A stretch of DNA of 37,849 nt from Candidatus Nealsoniibacteriota bacterium. GTDB taxonomy: Bacteria > Patescibacteriota > Minisyncoccia > Minisyncoccales > GWA2-38-27. The notes under the pieces were generated by a model that was given only the letters and a program-made list of their open reading frames with translations, was not told the DNA's origin and did no database searches. The stretch covers positions 1 through 37,849 of the forward strand of contig JAUWYA010000007.1 in the NCBI GenBank assembly GCA_030616085.1. Direction: 5' to 3'. The position numbers and the translations under genes were made by a program. Positions 7,563 through 14,854 of the stretch are shown in pieces (position 1 is the first letter of the stretch; every line of letters starts with the position of its first letter).

Positions 7563-7656
7563 AGCGATACCAATAATACCAATGAACATACCAATGATAC
7601 GAATAAAAATAAAAAACATTAGTATAATTGGTATGTAATTCGTATATTAGTATCGC
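7563..7656. repeat. Long imperfect inverted repeat just before pnp
   Basis: AGCGATACCAAT at the left pairs with ATTAGTATCGCT at the right, and the inner ATACCAAT and ATACGAAT segments pair with ATTGGTAT and ATTCGTAT. In RNA this would be a long stem ending 7 nt before the pnp start codon. Confidence 0.7.
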
Positions 7657-7662
7657 TTATTT

Positions 7663-9750
7663 ATGAAGTTTAGTTTAAAATTAGACGGGAAAAACATTGA
7701 AGTTGAAACTAATAGTTTAGCTGAACAAGCAAATGGAAGCGCTTTGGTTCGCTGCGGCGATACTTTAGTTTTAGCTACTTGCGTAATGAGCAGGCAAAAT
7801 CGAGAAGACCTCGATTTTTTTCCTTTATTTGTTGAATACCAAGAAAAATATTATGCAGCAGGAAAGATTAAAGGCCCCAGATACATTAAAAGAGAAAGCA
7901 GGCCGTCTGATGAAGCAGTTTGCAATGGTAGGTTAATTGATAGATGTATTAGGCCAAGATTCCCTAAGGGCCTAAAAAGAGAAATTCAGGTGATTATAAC
8001 AGTTCTTTCTTGGGATGGTGAAAATGATCCAGATCTTCTTGGGCTAATAGCCAGTTCAATCGCCTTATCTATCTCTGATATTCCATGGAATGGTCCATTA
8101 GGAGCAGTAAGGGTCTGCAGAAAAGACAACAACTTTATTCTAAGCCCTTCTTATGAACAAAAAGAAGGCGCTGATATGGATATTGTTTTTGCAGGACTTT
8201 GTCATGACAAAGAATTCTTAATTAATATGATTGAAGGAAGTTTTCAGCAAATAGAAGAAAAAGCAATTTTAGAGGCGTATGATTTTGCAGAAAAGCGTAT
8301 TAAAAAGATTATTGACTTTCAAAACGATATTAAGAAGAAAGCTGGAAAAGAAAAAACTGTTTTAGAGCCAAGCGCGCAAGATCCTGATTTAGAAAAAGAA
8401 ATCAAAAAGTTTTTAAACGATAAGTTTGAAAAAGCGTTTTTCCAAAAAGATAAAATCAAGAGATCAGAACAGCTTGACGATTTAACAAAAGAGCTTAGCT
8501 TTTTCATTGAGGATAAATATGAAGATAATAATAAGTTAAAATATGCTTTAAGCTTTTTAGACGAAGAAGCAGATAGATTAGTTCACGAAAATGTTATAAA
8601 ATATGATAAAAGGGTTGATGCGAGAAAGTTGGATGAAGTCAGGAAGATTGCTTCAGAAGTAGGACTTATTCCAAGAACTCACGGGTCAGGATTGTTTTCC
8701 AGGGGTCAAACTAAAGCATTGTCTATTCTAACCTTAGGCGGTCCAGGCGATCAGCAGTTAATAGAAGGAATGGAAATTGTCGGGGACAAGAGATTCATGC
8801 ACCATTATAATTTCCCTCCTTATTCGTCTGGAGAAGTAAAGCCAGTAAGAGGCCCTGGAAGAAGAGAAATCGGCCACGGCGTATTAGCTGAAAAAGCGCT
8901 TTTGCCTTTGCTTCCTAATGTTGAAGAGTTCCCATATACAATAAGGATTGTATCTGAGATTGTTTCCTCAAACGGTTCAACGTCAATGGCTTCTGTATCC
9001 GGCTGTTCATTAGCTTTAATGGACGCAGGAGTTCCTGTAAAAGGATTAGCCACTGGAATTGCTATTGGTTTGATTAAAGATGAAGAAACAGGGAAATACA
9101 AATTATTAACTGATATTCAGGGCCCGGAAGATCATCATGGAGATATGGATTTTAAAGTAGCCGGCACCAGGCAGGGAATTACCGTTGTTCAAATGGATGT
9201 AAAAGTTGATGGAATAAGCAGAAAGATTATAGAAGGAGCATTAGACAGGGCCAAGAAAGCAAGATTTGAGCTTTTAGATGTAATGGAGAAAACCATATCA
9301 AAGCCCAGGGCTGAGCTTTCTCCCTATGCTCCACGTATCTTCACTATCCAAATTAATCCAGATAAAATTGGGGAACTAATAGGACCAGGAGGAAAAGTTA
9401 TTAATAAAATTATTGATGAAACAGGGGCAGAAATAGATATACAGGACTCAGGCCTTGTATTTGTTACCTCAGAAAAGAAAGAGGCAGCTGAAAAAGCAGT
9501 TGACCTGATAAAGAATATTACAAGAGAAGTTAAGGCTGGAGAGGTTTTTCAAGGAAAGGTAAAAACGATTTTAGACTTTGGGGCTTTTGTTGAAATTTTA
9601 CCAGGTCAAGACGGATTAATTCATATATCTAAATTATCTGATAAAAGAGTAGAAAAGGTTGAAGATGTGGTAAAAATAGGAGATGTGGTTTCTGTAAAGG
9701 TGATTTCTGTTGACGATCAAGGCAGAATTAATTTAACGTTATTGAAATAA
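7663..9750 (+). CDS. pnp: Polyribonucleotide nucleotidyltransferase (PNPase)
   Basis: A 695-residue, full-length PNPase, the phosphorolytic 3'-5' exoribonuclease that degrades mRNA. Domains in order: first RNase PH-like domain (about 1-210), the helical linker (about 215-300), the second RNase PH domain with FSRGQTKALSILTLGG and the catalytic region containing PEDHHGDMDFKVAGT (about 305-545), a KH domain with IGELIGPGGKVINKI (about 555-615), and an S1 domain starting GEVFQGKVKTILDFGAFVEI (about 622-695). All parts are intact. The leader contains a long inverted repeat; PNPase leaders in other bacteria form autoregulatory stems, but equivalence here is only a possibility. The next gene starts 5 nt after its stop. 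Confidence 0.97.
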   Translation: MKFSLKLDGKNIEVETNSLAEQANGSALVRCGDTLVLATCVMSRQNREDLDFFPLFVEYQEKYYAAGKIKGPRYIKRESRPSDEAVCNGRLIDRCIRPRFPKGLKREIQVIITVLSWDGENDPDLLGLIASSIALSISDIPWNGPLGAVRVCRKDNNFILSPSYEQKEGADMDIVFAGLCHDKEFLINMIEGSFQQIEEKAILEAYDFAEKRIKKIIDFQNDIKKKAGKEKTVLEPSAQDPDLEKEIKKFLNDKFEKAFFQKDKIKRSEQLDDLTKELSFFIEDKYEDNNKLKYALSFLDEEADRLVHENVIKYDKRVDARKLDEVRKIASEVGLIPRTHGSGLFSRGQTKALSILTLGGPGDQQLIEGMEIVGDKRFMHHYNFPPYSSGEVKPVRGPGRREIGHGVLAEKALLPLLPNVEEFPYTIRIVSEIVSSNGSTSMASVSGCSLALMDAGVPVKGLATGIAIGLIKDEETGKYKLLTDIQGPEDHHGDMDFKVAGTRQGITVVQMDVKVDGISRKIIEGALDRAKKARFELLDVMEKTISKPRAELSPYAPRIFTIQINPDKIGELIGPGGKVINKIIDETGAEIDIQDSGLVFVTSEKKEAAEKAVDLIKNITREVKAGEVFQGKVKTILDFGAFVEILPGQDGLIHISKLSDKRVEKVEDVVKIGDVVSVKVISVDDQGRINLTLLK

Positions 9751-9755
9751 GAACC

Positions 9756-11816
9756 ATGCCAGAAGAAGAATTTATTAAAAAAAACGCTATCAGGACAATG
9801 AAAAAAGATATCGCTCGTCTTCGGCAGGAAGCTTTTAAGAAGGGCGTGGCTGTTTCTGAAAAAAGCGTTATGGTAAGAGCAAAAGAAGAACAGAAGAAAA
9901 AAGAAGAAGGAGAAAGAAGAAAAATAGCAGAACAAAGGAGGAGGGAAAAAGAAGCTGAAAAATTAAAAGAACTAGAAAGACAGGGAATAAGAATGGAGGA
10001 AGAAGAAAAGGCTGCTGCTAAAGCTTTGACAGAGGAAGAAGAAAGAAAGAGGAGAGAGCAAGAAGCTAAGAAAGCTGAACAAGCTGAAAGAGATAAAGGA
10101 ACTGAACAGCTTAAGCAAGTTAAGCAAGTTGAAGAAGTTGAAAAAGCAAAAAGTAGAATAGATATTCTTTTTGAGCAAAGACAAGAGTTTAAAAGAGAAA
10201 AAGCCGAGCTTAAGAAAAAGATCCAAGAATTGGCTCAAGAGAAACAACCATTAGAATCGCGTAGAACAGCGGCTTTGGAAGAATTGCAAAGAGTGAAGAA
10301 AGGTTTTCAATCTATTGCAGTCCAAGAAAAGAAAATTGAGGAAACCCAAAGACTGATTGAAGAAAAAGAAAGAGCGGCAAGAGCACCAAAACAGAAAAGA
10401 CAGATAGAAAAACAAAGATGGATAATAGAAGAAAAGCGCAGGGAGTTAGAAAAGAAAAGATGGCCTTGGGATGAAAAGATAAAACAGTTGGATGCTAAAA
10501 TACAAAGAATTGAAGCTCAAACCAGTCAAACAGAGCTTAAAGAAAAAGAATTATTTGCAAGGCAGACAGAAATTACTGGGAAAGAGACAAAGATTCAATT
10601 AGAATTAGAAAAAATTGAATTGGAAAAAGACCTCAAGAATTTTGAAGAGTTTGGAGCATCGCTTGAATTAAAGAAAGCTGAACTTTTTAACAAGATAAAT
10701 AAAGTTCAAGTAGATTTAAAAAATGTTCTGGCAGAAGAAGGAAAGATTGAAGGAGAGAAGAGAGTGATTGAGGAAGAAGAAAGAACAACCAAGGACTTGG
10801 CTAGAAAAAAAGAATTAGAAAAGGAAAGATGGAGCGTAGAAGAAAAAAGAAGAGAAATTGAAACAAAAAGATGGGAGATAGAAAAAACAAAACAAAAATT
10901 AGAATCTCAAATAAAAAAATTAAAGAGCAGATTCCAGGTTATAACAGAAAAAAGAGACAATATAACTGCTAAGATAGCAGATATAGACAAAAAGATAGAA
11001 GGAGGATCTAAAGAGCCAGAAAAAATAGTTGAACAAAAACCTGAACAAAAACCTGAGCAAGAACCAATCTCTGCTTCTGCGCCGACTGAAAGAGAAGATA
11101 GAATTGCAGAAGCTAAAAAAAGAATTGAAGCATTGCGGAAAATAGCAAAGGAGGGAAAAAAAGAAGAAAAAGAAGAAGAAAAAGAAGAATCTGCTGTTGC
11201 TAAAGCTATGGCGGCCAAGGAGCAAGAGAGAATAAAACAAGAAATAGAGAAAAAAAGAAAAGATGAAAAAAGAATTGCAAAAGAGCAAAGAAGGAAAGAA
11301 TTATTGGAGAGAATGAAATCACCATTAAGCATTAAAAAAGAACCTATAAAAGTTTCTCCAAAGCCATCTCCAGAATTAGTTAGGGTTGTTTCTAAAAAAC
11401 CAACTATTAGGGAAAAACTTTGGGTCAGAATTTTAATTGTAAGCATTATTTTAGTTCTCTTAGCTGGTGTTGGTACTTTTTGGTATTGGTTTTTTAGAGT
11501 AAGAAGTCAAACCCCTATTCCGTCAGATGAAACATCGGAAGAAGAGATTCTTCCAGGAGAAGAAGAGGAAGAGGAGGAAGAAGAAACACCTTCCGAAGAG
11601 ATAGCCTTGGTTTTTGTTAGCGAGGCTCTTGAGGTTCCTTTAAGGGTAAGACAAGGGCCGGGAGCTGACGATTCTGTAATAGGCGCAGTTTATGCCGGAG
11701 AAAGTTATCCATTGTTGGAAGAGCTTGAGGGGTGGTATAAAATAGAGTTTGAAGATGGCAAAGAGGGCTGGATATCAGCCACATATTCGCATAAAGCAAT
11801 AGAAAGCACTCCATGA
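9756..11816 (+). CDS. Coiled-coil membrane protein with C-terminal SH3 domain
   Basis: A 686-residue protein. Residues 1-540 are almost wholly charged coiled coil (Glu, Lys, Arg, Gln), with two related blocks: one around EKQRWIIEEKRRELEKKRW near residue 215 and one around EKERWSVEEKRREIETKRW near residue 355, suggesting an internal duplication. A membrane helix follows at about 552-577 (VRILIVSIILVLLAGVGTFW), then a poly-Glu linker and a bacterial SH3 domain (LRVRQGPGADDSVIG, GWYKIEF, GWISATYS) at the end. It probably spans the membrane, with the long coil in the cytoplasm and the SH3 domain outside, near the cell wall. The function is unknown. It lies 5 nt after pnp and overlaps the next gene by 4 nt. 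Confidence 0.8.
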   Translation: MPEEEFIKKNAIRTMKKDIARLRQEAFKKGVAVSEKSVMVRAKEEQKKKEEGERRKIAEQRRREKEAEKLKELERQGIRMEEEEKAAAKALTEEEERKRREQEAKKAEQAERDKGTEQLKQVKQVEEVEKAKSRIDILFEQRQEFKREKAELKKKIQELAQEKQPLESRRTAALEELQRVKKGFQSIAVQEKKIEETQRLIEEKERAARAPKQKRQIEKQRWIIEEKRRELEKKRWPWDEKIKQLDAKIQRIEAQTSQTELKEKELFARQTEITGKETKIQLELEKIELEKDLKNFEEFGASLELKKAELFNKINKVQVDLKNVLAEEGKIEGEKRVIEEEERTTKDLARKKELEKERWSVEEKRREIETKRWEIEKTKQKLESQIKKLKSRFQVITEKRDNITAKIADIDKKIEGGSKEPEKIVEQKPEQKPEQEPISASAPTEREDRIAEAKKRIEALRKIAKEGKKEEKEEEKEESAVAKAMAAKEQERIKQEIEKKRKDEKRIAKEQRRKELLERMKSPLSIKKEPIKVSPKPSPELVRVVSKKPTIREKLWVRILIVSIILVLLAGVGTFWYWFFRVRSQTPIPSDETSEEEILPGEEEEEEEEETPSEEIALVFVSEALEVPLRVRQGPGADDSVIGAVYAGESYPLLEELEGWYKIEFEDGKEGWISATYSHKAIESTP

Positions 11817-12181
11817 TTAAAAAATTACTTTTAGAATTAAAAGGAAAATTAGAAGAACAAAAAGCTTCAATTGAAGCTGAACTCGGAAAATTTGCTAAAA
11901 AGGACGAGAATCTTAAAGGAGATTGGGATACAAAATTTCCTAAAGCAGATGGCGGTATAGGCGGCCAGGTTTTAGAGGATGCGGCTGACCAGGTAGAAGA
12001 ATATGTGAATTTGCTTCCTGTTGAACATAATATGGAGCTTCGGCTCCAGAGCATTAATTTGGCTTTAGAAAAGATAAAAAAAGGCGTTTATGGAAAGTGT
12101 GAGAATTGCGGCAAGAACATTGATGAAGAGCGATTAAGGGTTTTGCCTGAAGCTCGTGAATGCAGCAAATGCGGAAAGTAA
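11813..12181 (+). CDS. TraR/DksA-type zinc finger protein
   Basis: A 122-residue protein with an N-terminal helical hairpin and a C-terminal four-cysteine zinc finger (CENCGKNIDEERLRVLPEA, then CSKC). This is the layout of TraR/DksA-family proteins that reach into the secondary channel of RNA polymerase; the specific role here is not known. The acidic tip expected between the coils is less clear than in DksA, so it may be a more distant member. It starts inside the stop of the previous gene (ATGA overlap), indicating translational coupling with the coiled-coil/SH3 gene, and is followed by a strong terminator. Confidence 0.85.
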   Translation: MIKKLLLELKGKLEEQKASIEAELGKFAKKDENLKGDWDTKFPKADGGIGGQVLEDAADQVEEYVNLLPVEHNMELRLQSINLALEKIKKGVYGKCENCGKNIDEERLRVLPEARECSKCGK

Positions 12182-12210
12182 AAAAACGCCTCGCGAATAA
12201 GGCGTTTTTT
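12182..12210. terminator. Terminator after the TraR-type gene
   Basis: AAAACGCC and GGCGTTTT pair around TCGCGAATAA, followed by T6. The symmetry lets it also end the tRNA-Ala transcript from the minus strand. Confidence 0.85.
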
Positions 12211-12213
12211 GAT

Positions 12214-12287
12214 TGGAGCCAGTGGGCTTCGAACCCACTACCTCCGCGGTGCAAAAGCGGTGCTCTACCAGTTTGAGCTACCTCCCC
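12214..12287 (-). tRNA. tRNA-Ala (anticodon TGC) with poorly paired acceptor stem
   Basis: On the minus strand the D-arm GCTC/GAGC, the anticodon arm with loop TTTGCAC (TGC) and the T-arm GTGGG TTCGAAG CCCAC are all clear. The acceptor 5' strand GGGGAGG against the 3' strand TGGCTCC pairs at positions 1-4, including the G3:U70 pair that marks alanine tRNAs, but positions 5 and 6 are mismatched (A-G, G-G) and 7 is a wobble. The discriminator is A; CCA is not encoded. Confidence 0.8.
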
Positions 12288-12289
12288 TT

Positions 12290-12416
12290 AAAAAGTTTTC
12301 CAGATTTAATATTAGTTTTGTTTAATAATGAAATATTTTTATTCATATTTTTAAAAATTTTCTTTTACAAAATGTGGTTTGAGCCGATATTTTTTAAAAA
12401 AATAATTCTCAGGATT
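12290..12416. other. AT-rich spacer, nothing recognised
   Basis: A 127-base AT-rich gap between tRNA-Ala and the toxin gene. It must contain the tRNA-Ala promoter on the minus strand, but no box pair stands out. Confidence 0.4.
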
Positions 12417-12710
12417 TTATCTAAGGAGCCTTTTTAGTTTTTCATAGAAGTTTTCTCTTGGTCCGATTAAATGGACGATTATTAGCTTTTGGGATTTATC
12501 AATATTATCAATAGTATACGCTAAGCGATATTCGACGCCTTTGAATTTGATATGAAAAGAGTATAAAAAATGGAGAGATCCAGAAAGTTTCTCTCCGAGA
12601 TAAGGATTTTCTTTGAGCTCTTGAGACTGCTTAATAATTTCTTCTCTAATTTGTTTTGGCAATTTCTTTGCTGTTCTTTTAGCTGAAGGAGTAATAACAA
12701 TTTGAAACAT
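12417..12710 (-). CDS. RelE/ParE-superfamily toxin
   Basis: A 97-residue protein with the RelE/ParE fold pattern: FQIVITPSAKRTAKKLP at the start, a helical pair, then KFKGVEYRLAYTID and LIIVHLIGPRENFYEKL. Members with this layout cut mRNA in the ribosome (RelE, YoeB) or poison gyrase (ParE); the sequence favours the RelE side because of the basic residues and the Tyr near the end, but this is not certain. It follows the antitoxin gene by 2 nt in a standard antitoxin-first operon. Confidence 0.8.
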   Translation of the reverse strand: MFQIVITPSAKRTAKKLPKQIREEIIKQSQELKENPYLGEKLSGSLHFLYSFHIKFKGVEYRLAYTIDNIDKSQKLIIVHLIGPRENFYEKLKRLLR

Positions 12711-12712
12711 AC

Positions 12713-12946
12713 TTATTTTAAAATGTTTTCAATCGGCTCAAATTTTCTTTCTCTTGCCTCTCTTAAACTTTCTGAAAGCTGGCCAAGAGATTTTTTGTCA
12801 AGCAAAATTTCTAATGTTTCAAGCTCCGAGGGGGTTAAAATATCCTTCAATGCTAAAAGAGTAAGAACTGCTTCTCTTGCTTTTTCAAAAACTTGAACAC
12901 GCATTGGTGGACGGTCCAAAACCTTTGGAGAATTGTTATTAGTCAT
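12713..12946 (-). CDS. Antitoxin partner of the RelE-type toxin
   Basis: A 77-residue acidic protein directly upstream of the toxin gene, with two nt between them. The middle (LTPSELETLEILLDKKSLG) looks helical and the C-terminal part (LSESLREARERKFEPIENIL) is the likely toxin-binding tail. I do not recognise the DNA-binding type from sequence alone. The start codon at 12944-12946 overlaps a perfect palindrome, ATACTA-TTTT-TAGTAT, which is a good candidate operator for autoregulation by the antitoxin. Confidence 0.75.
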   Translation of the reverse strand: MTNNNSPKVLDRPPMRVQVFEKAREAVLTLLALKDILTPSELETLEILLDKKSLGQLSESLREARERKFEPIENILK

Positions 12947-12984
12947 ACTATTTTTAGTATAGATTATTTGAAAATTATGTCAAT
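12945..12984 (-). promoter_or_regulatory. Promoter and palindromic operator of the toxin-antitoxin operon
   Basis: On the minus strand TTGACA (12979-12984) is 16 nt from TAATAC. A perfect 6+6 palindrome ATACTA-TTTT-TAGTAT (12945-12960) covers the -10 region and the start codon. Confidence 0.65.
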
Positions 12985-12987
12985 AGT

Positions 12988-13058
12988 GCCCCTGGAAGGA
13001 TTCGAACCCTCAACTACTGCTTCGAAGGCAGTTATGTTATCCATTATACCACAGGGGC
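12988..13058 (-). tRNA. tRNA-Arg (anticodon TCG)
   Basis: Acceptor GCCCCTG pairs perfectly with CAGGGGC. The anticodon stem ACTGC/GCAGT holds the loop CTTCGAA, giving TCG. The T-arm GAGGG TTCGAAT CCTTC has one wobble pair. The discriminator is A, and CCA is not encoded. Confidence 0.93.
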
Positions 13059-13108
13059 ATGTCGTAATTCTACCAGAAAAATTGAAAAAAATCAATAAGT
13101 TAATAAGC

Positions 13109-13206
13109 TTCGAAAACAAAATTTTTCAAATCGAACCCCCTTCTCGTCCGCCTTTGGCGGACTCGTCGCGCCCAAACCCCACGATTTGAAAAACTTGTTT
13201 TCTTCG
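13109..13206. repeat. Large inverted repeat with GC-rich centre
   Basis: GAAAACAAAATTTTTCAAAT at the left pairs with ATTTGAAAAACTTGTTTTC at the right. The centre is GC-rich and contains the hairpin GTCCGCC-TTT-GGCGGAC plus CGTCGCGCC. It has the look of a small non-autonomous element or a REP-like sequence between tRNA-Arg and cca. Confidence 0.75.
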
Positions 13207-13213
13207 CTTTATA

Positions 13214-13242
13214 TTGAATTTTCTGCCAAATTCAGATAGAAT
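13214..13242 (+). promoter_or_regulatory. Promoter of the CCA-adding enzyme gene
   Basis: TTGAAT (13214-13219), 17-nt spacer, TAGAAT (13237-13242). The two possible ATG codons at 13248 and 13251 are 5 and 8 nt downstream, so the mRNA is probably leaderless and 13251 may be the true start. Confidence 0.65.
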
Positions 13243-13247
13243 GGATT

Positions 13248-14705
13248 ATGATGGGCATACCAAAAAATGTAAAGTCTGTTGTTGAGAAATTAGAGAAAAA
13301 AGGTTTTCAGGCTTATTTAGTGGGCGGCTGTGTTCGTGACTTAATTCGTGGAGTTGAACCAGGAGATTGGGACATAGCAACTAATGCCAATCCAGAAGAG
13401 ATTAAGAATCTTTTTCCTAAAAGCTTTATGAATAATAAATTCGGAACAGTAACTATTGGAGACCTGCCTCGCAGCAAGGCGGGAATCGAAATTACTCCTT
13501 TTAGAACAGAAGAAAAGTATACTGATAAAAGGCATCCAGATAAGGTTAAATGGGCAAAGACGATTGAACAAGATCTTACTCGGAGGGATTTTACTGTTAA
13601 CGCAATAGCCCTTCGACATAGCTCAAGGCAAGCTCTTAAAATTATAGATCTATTCAAAGGGCAAGATGATTTACAGAAAAAGATTATTAAGGCGGTTGGG
13701 AAAGCTGAAGATAGATTTTCTGAAGATGCCTTAAGAATGCTTAGGGCAGTTAGATTTGCCGCTGCTTTAGATTTTAAGATTGAGGAGAAGACAGCTAAAG
13801 CAATCAAAAAGAATGCTCCATGGCTTCAGGCAATTTCTAAAGAAAGAATAAGAGACGAGGTTTTAAAGATTATTATGGCAGAAAAAGCAGCTGATGGCAT
13901 AGAGCTTTTAAAAGAAACAGGCCTTTTAAAGCATATAATTCCTGAGCTTGAAGAAGGATATAAGGTGAGCCAGAATAAGCATCATATCTATGGATGCTAT
14001 GAGCATGCTATTCTTTCTTTGAAATACGCAGCAAAGAAGAACTTTAACAAATATGTTAGATTAGCTTCTTTGTTCCATGATATTGGCAAGCCCAAAGCAA
14101 AGAGAGGCCAGGGTCCTAATGCTACTTTTTATAGCCATGAAGTAATAGGAGCAAGGATGACAGCCCAGATATTAAATCGCTTGCGTTTTTCCAAAAAAGA
14201 CATTGAAAAGATTGTCAAACTGGTTCGCTATCACCTATTTTACTATAATGTTGATGAGGTAACTGAAGCATCAGTGAGAAAATTAGTGCGTAATGTAGGC
14301 CCTGAAAACATAGACGAACTTTTAGAAGTCAGAATGGCAGACAGAATTGGCTCTGGTTGTCCTAAAGCAGAGCCGTATAAGCTCCGTCATCTCAGGTATG
14401 TAATTGAGAGAGTTTCCAAAGATCCAATTTCAGTGAAGACGTTGAAGTTTAGCGGTGACAATGTAATGAAGATCTTGTCTATTAAGCCAGGACCCAAGAT
14501 TGGTTGGATATTGGATACTTTATTCGGTTATGTTTTAATTGATCCTAAAAAGAATAAAAAAGATTTCTTAGAAAAAGAGATTAAGAGATTAGGTAAATTA
14601 TCAGACAAGAAACTTAATTCTTTAGCTCAAGACGCAATAAAGGAAAGAAATCAGGTTGAAACAAAACAAGACAAAATGACAAAAGAGAAGTATTGGGTAA
14701 CTTAA
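13248..14705 (+). CDS. CCA tRNA nucleotidyltransferase with HD domain
   Basis: A 485-residue class II nucleotidyltransferase that adds or repairs the CCA end of tRNAs. The N-terminal catalytic domain shows YLVGGCVRDLI, the metal-binding PGDWDIATNA and the RRDFTVNAIAL motif, then the helical neck with EDALRMLRAVRFAAAL and KERIRDEVLKI that selects the nucleotides. A C-terminal HD domain (SLFHDIGKPKAK, near residue 275) may act as a phosphohydrolase. None of the five tRNAs in this window encodes CCA, so the cell needs this activity. The stop codon ends at the base before tRNA-Pro begins, so RNase P cleavage would cut the message exactly after the stop. Confidence 0.93.
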   Translation: MMGIPKNVKSVVEKLEKKGFQAYLVGGCVRDLIRGVEPGDWDIATNANPEEIKNLFPKSFMNNKFGTVTIGDLPRSKAGIEITPFRTEEKYTDKRHPDKVKWAKTIEQDLTRRDFTVNAIALRHSSRQALKIIDLFKGQDDLQKKIIKAVGKAEDRFSEDALRMLRAVRFAAALDFKIEEKTAKAIKKNAPWLQAISKERIRDEVLKIIMAEKAADGIELLKETGLLKHIIPELEEGYKVSQNKHHIYGCYEHAILSLKYAAKKNFNKYVRLASLFHDIGKPKAKRGQGPNATFYSHEVIGARMTAQILNRLRFSKKDIEKIVKLVRYHLFYYNVDEVTEASVRKLVRNVGPENIDELLEVRMADRIGSGCPKAEPYKLRHLRYVIERVSKDPISVKTLKFSGDNVMKILSIKPGPKIGWILDTLFGYVLIDPKKNKKDFLEKEIKRLGKLSDKKLNSLAQDAIKERNQVETKQDKMTKEKYWVT

Positions 14706-14776
14706 CGGGGTGTAGTGTAATGGTAGCACGAGTTCTTCGGGAGAATTTAGTTTGAGTTCGAATCTCGGCACCCCGA
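14706..14776 (+). tRNA. tRNA-Pro (anticodon CGG)
   Basis: Acceptor CGGGGTG pairs perfectly with CACCCCG. The anticodon stem AGTTC/GAATT holds the loop TTCGGGA, giving CGG. The T-arm TTGAG TTCGAAT CTCGG uses two wobble pairs. The discriminator is A with no encoded CCA. It begins at the base after the cca stop codon. Confidence 0.93.
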
Positions 14777-14781
14777 CACTT

Positions 14782-14852
14782 GGGCCTGTAGTTCAGTGGC
14801 AGAATACTACATTCGCATTGTAGAGACGGCAGTTCAAATCTGCCCGGGTCCA
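14782..14852 (+). tRNA. tRNA-Ala (anticodon CGC)
   Basis: Acceptor GGGCCTG pairs with CGGGTCC, including a G3:U70 pair that marks alanine tRNAs. The anticodon stem CTACA/TGTAG holds the loop TTCGCAT, giving CGC. CCA is not encoded. The idi fusion gene starts 2 nt after the discriminator base. Confidence 0.93.
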
Positions 14853-14854
14853 CT

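Noticed and set aside
9972-11446. Large minus-strand ORFs opposite the coiled-coil gene
   Set aside because: Phe/Leu/Ser-rich shadows of a Lys/Glu-rich coding region.
12213-12437. ORF beginning MEPVGFEPTTSAV
   Set aside because: Well-known false ORF made by reading through the antisense of a tRNA gene; likewise the ORFs at 12893-13189 and 14614-14895.
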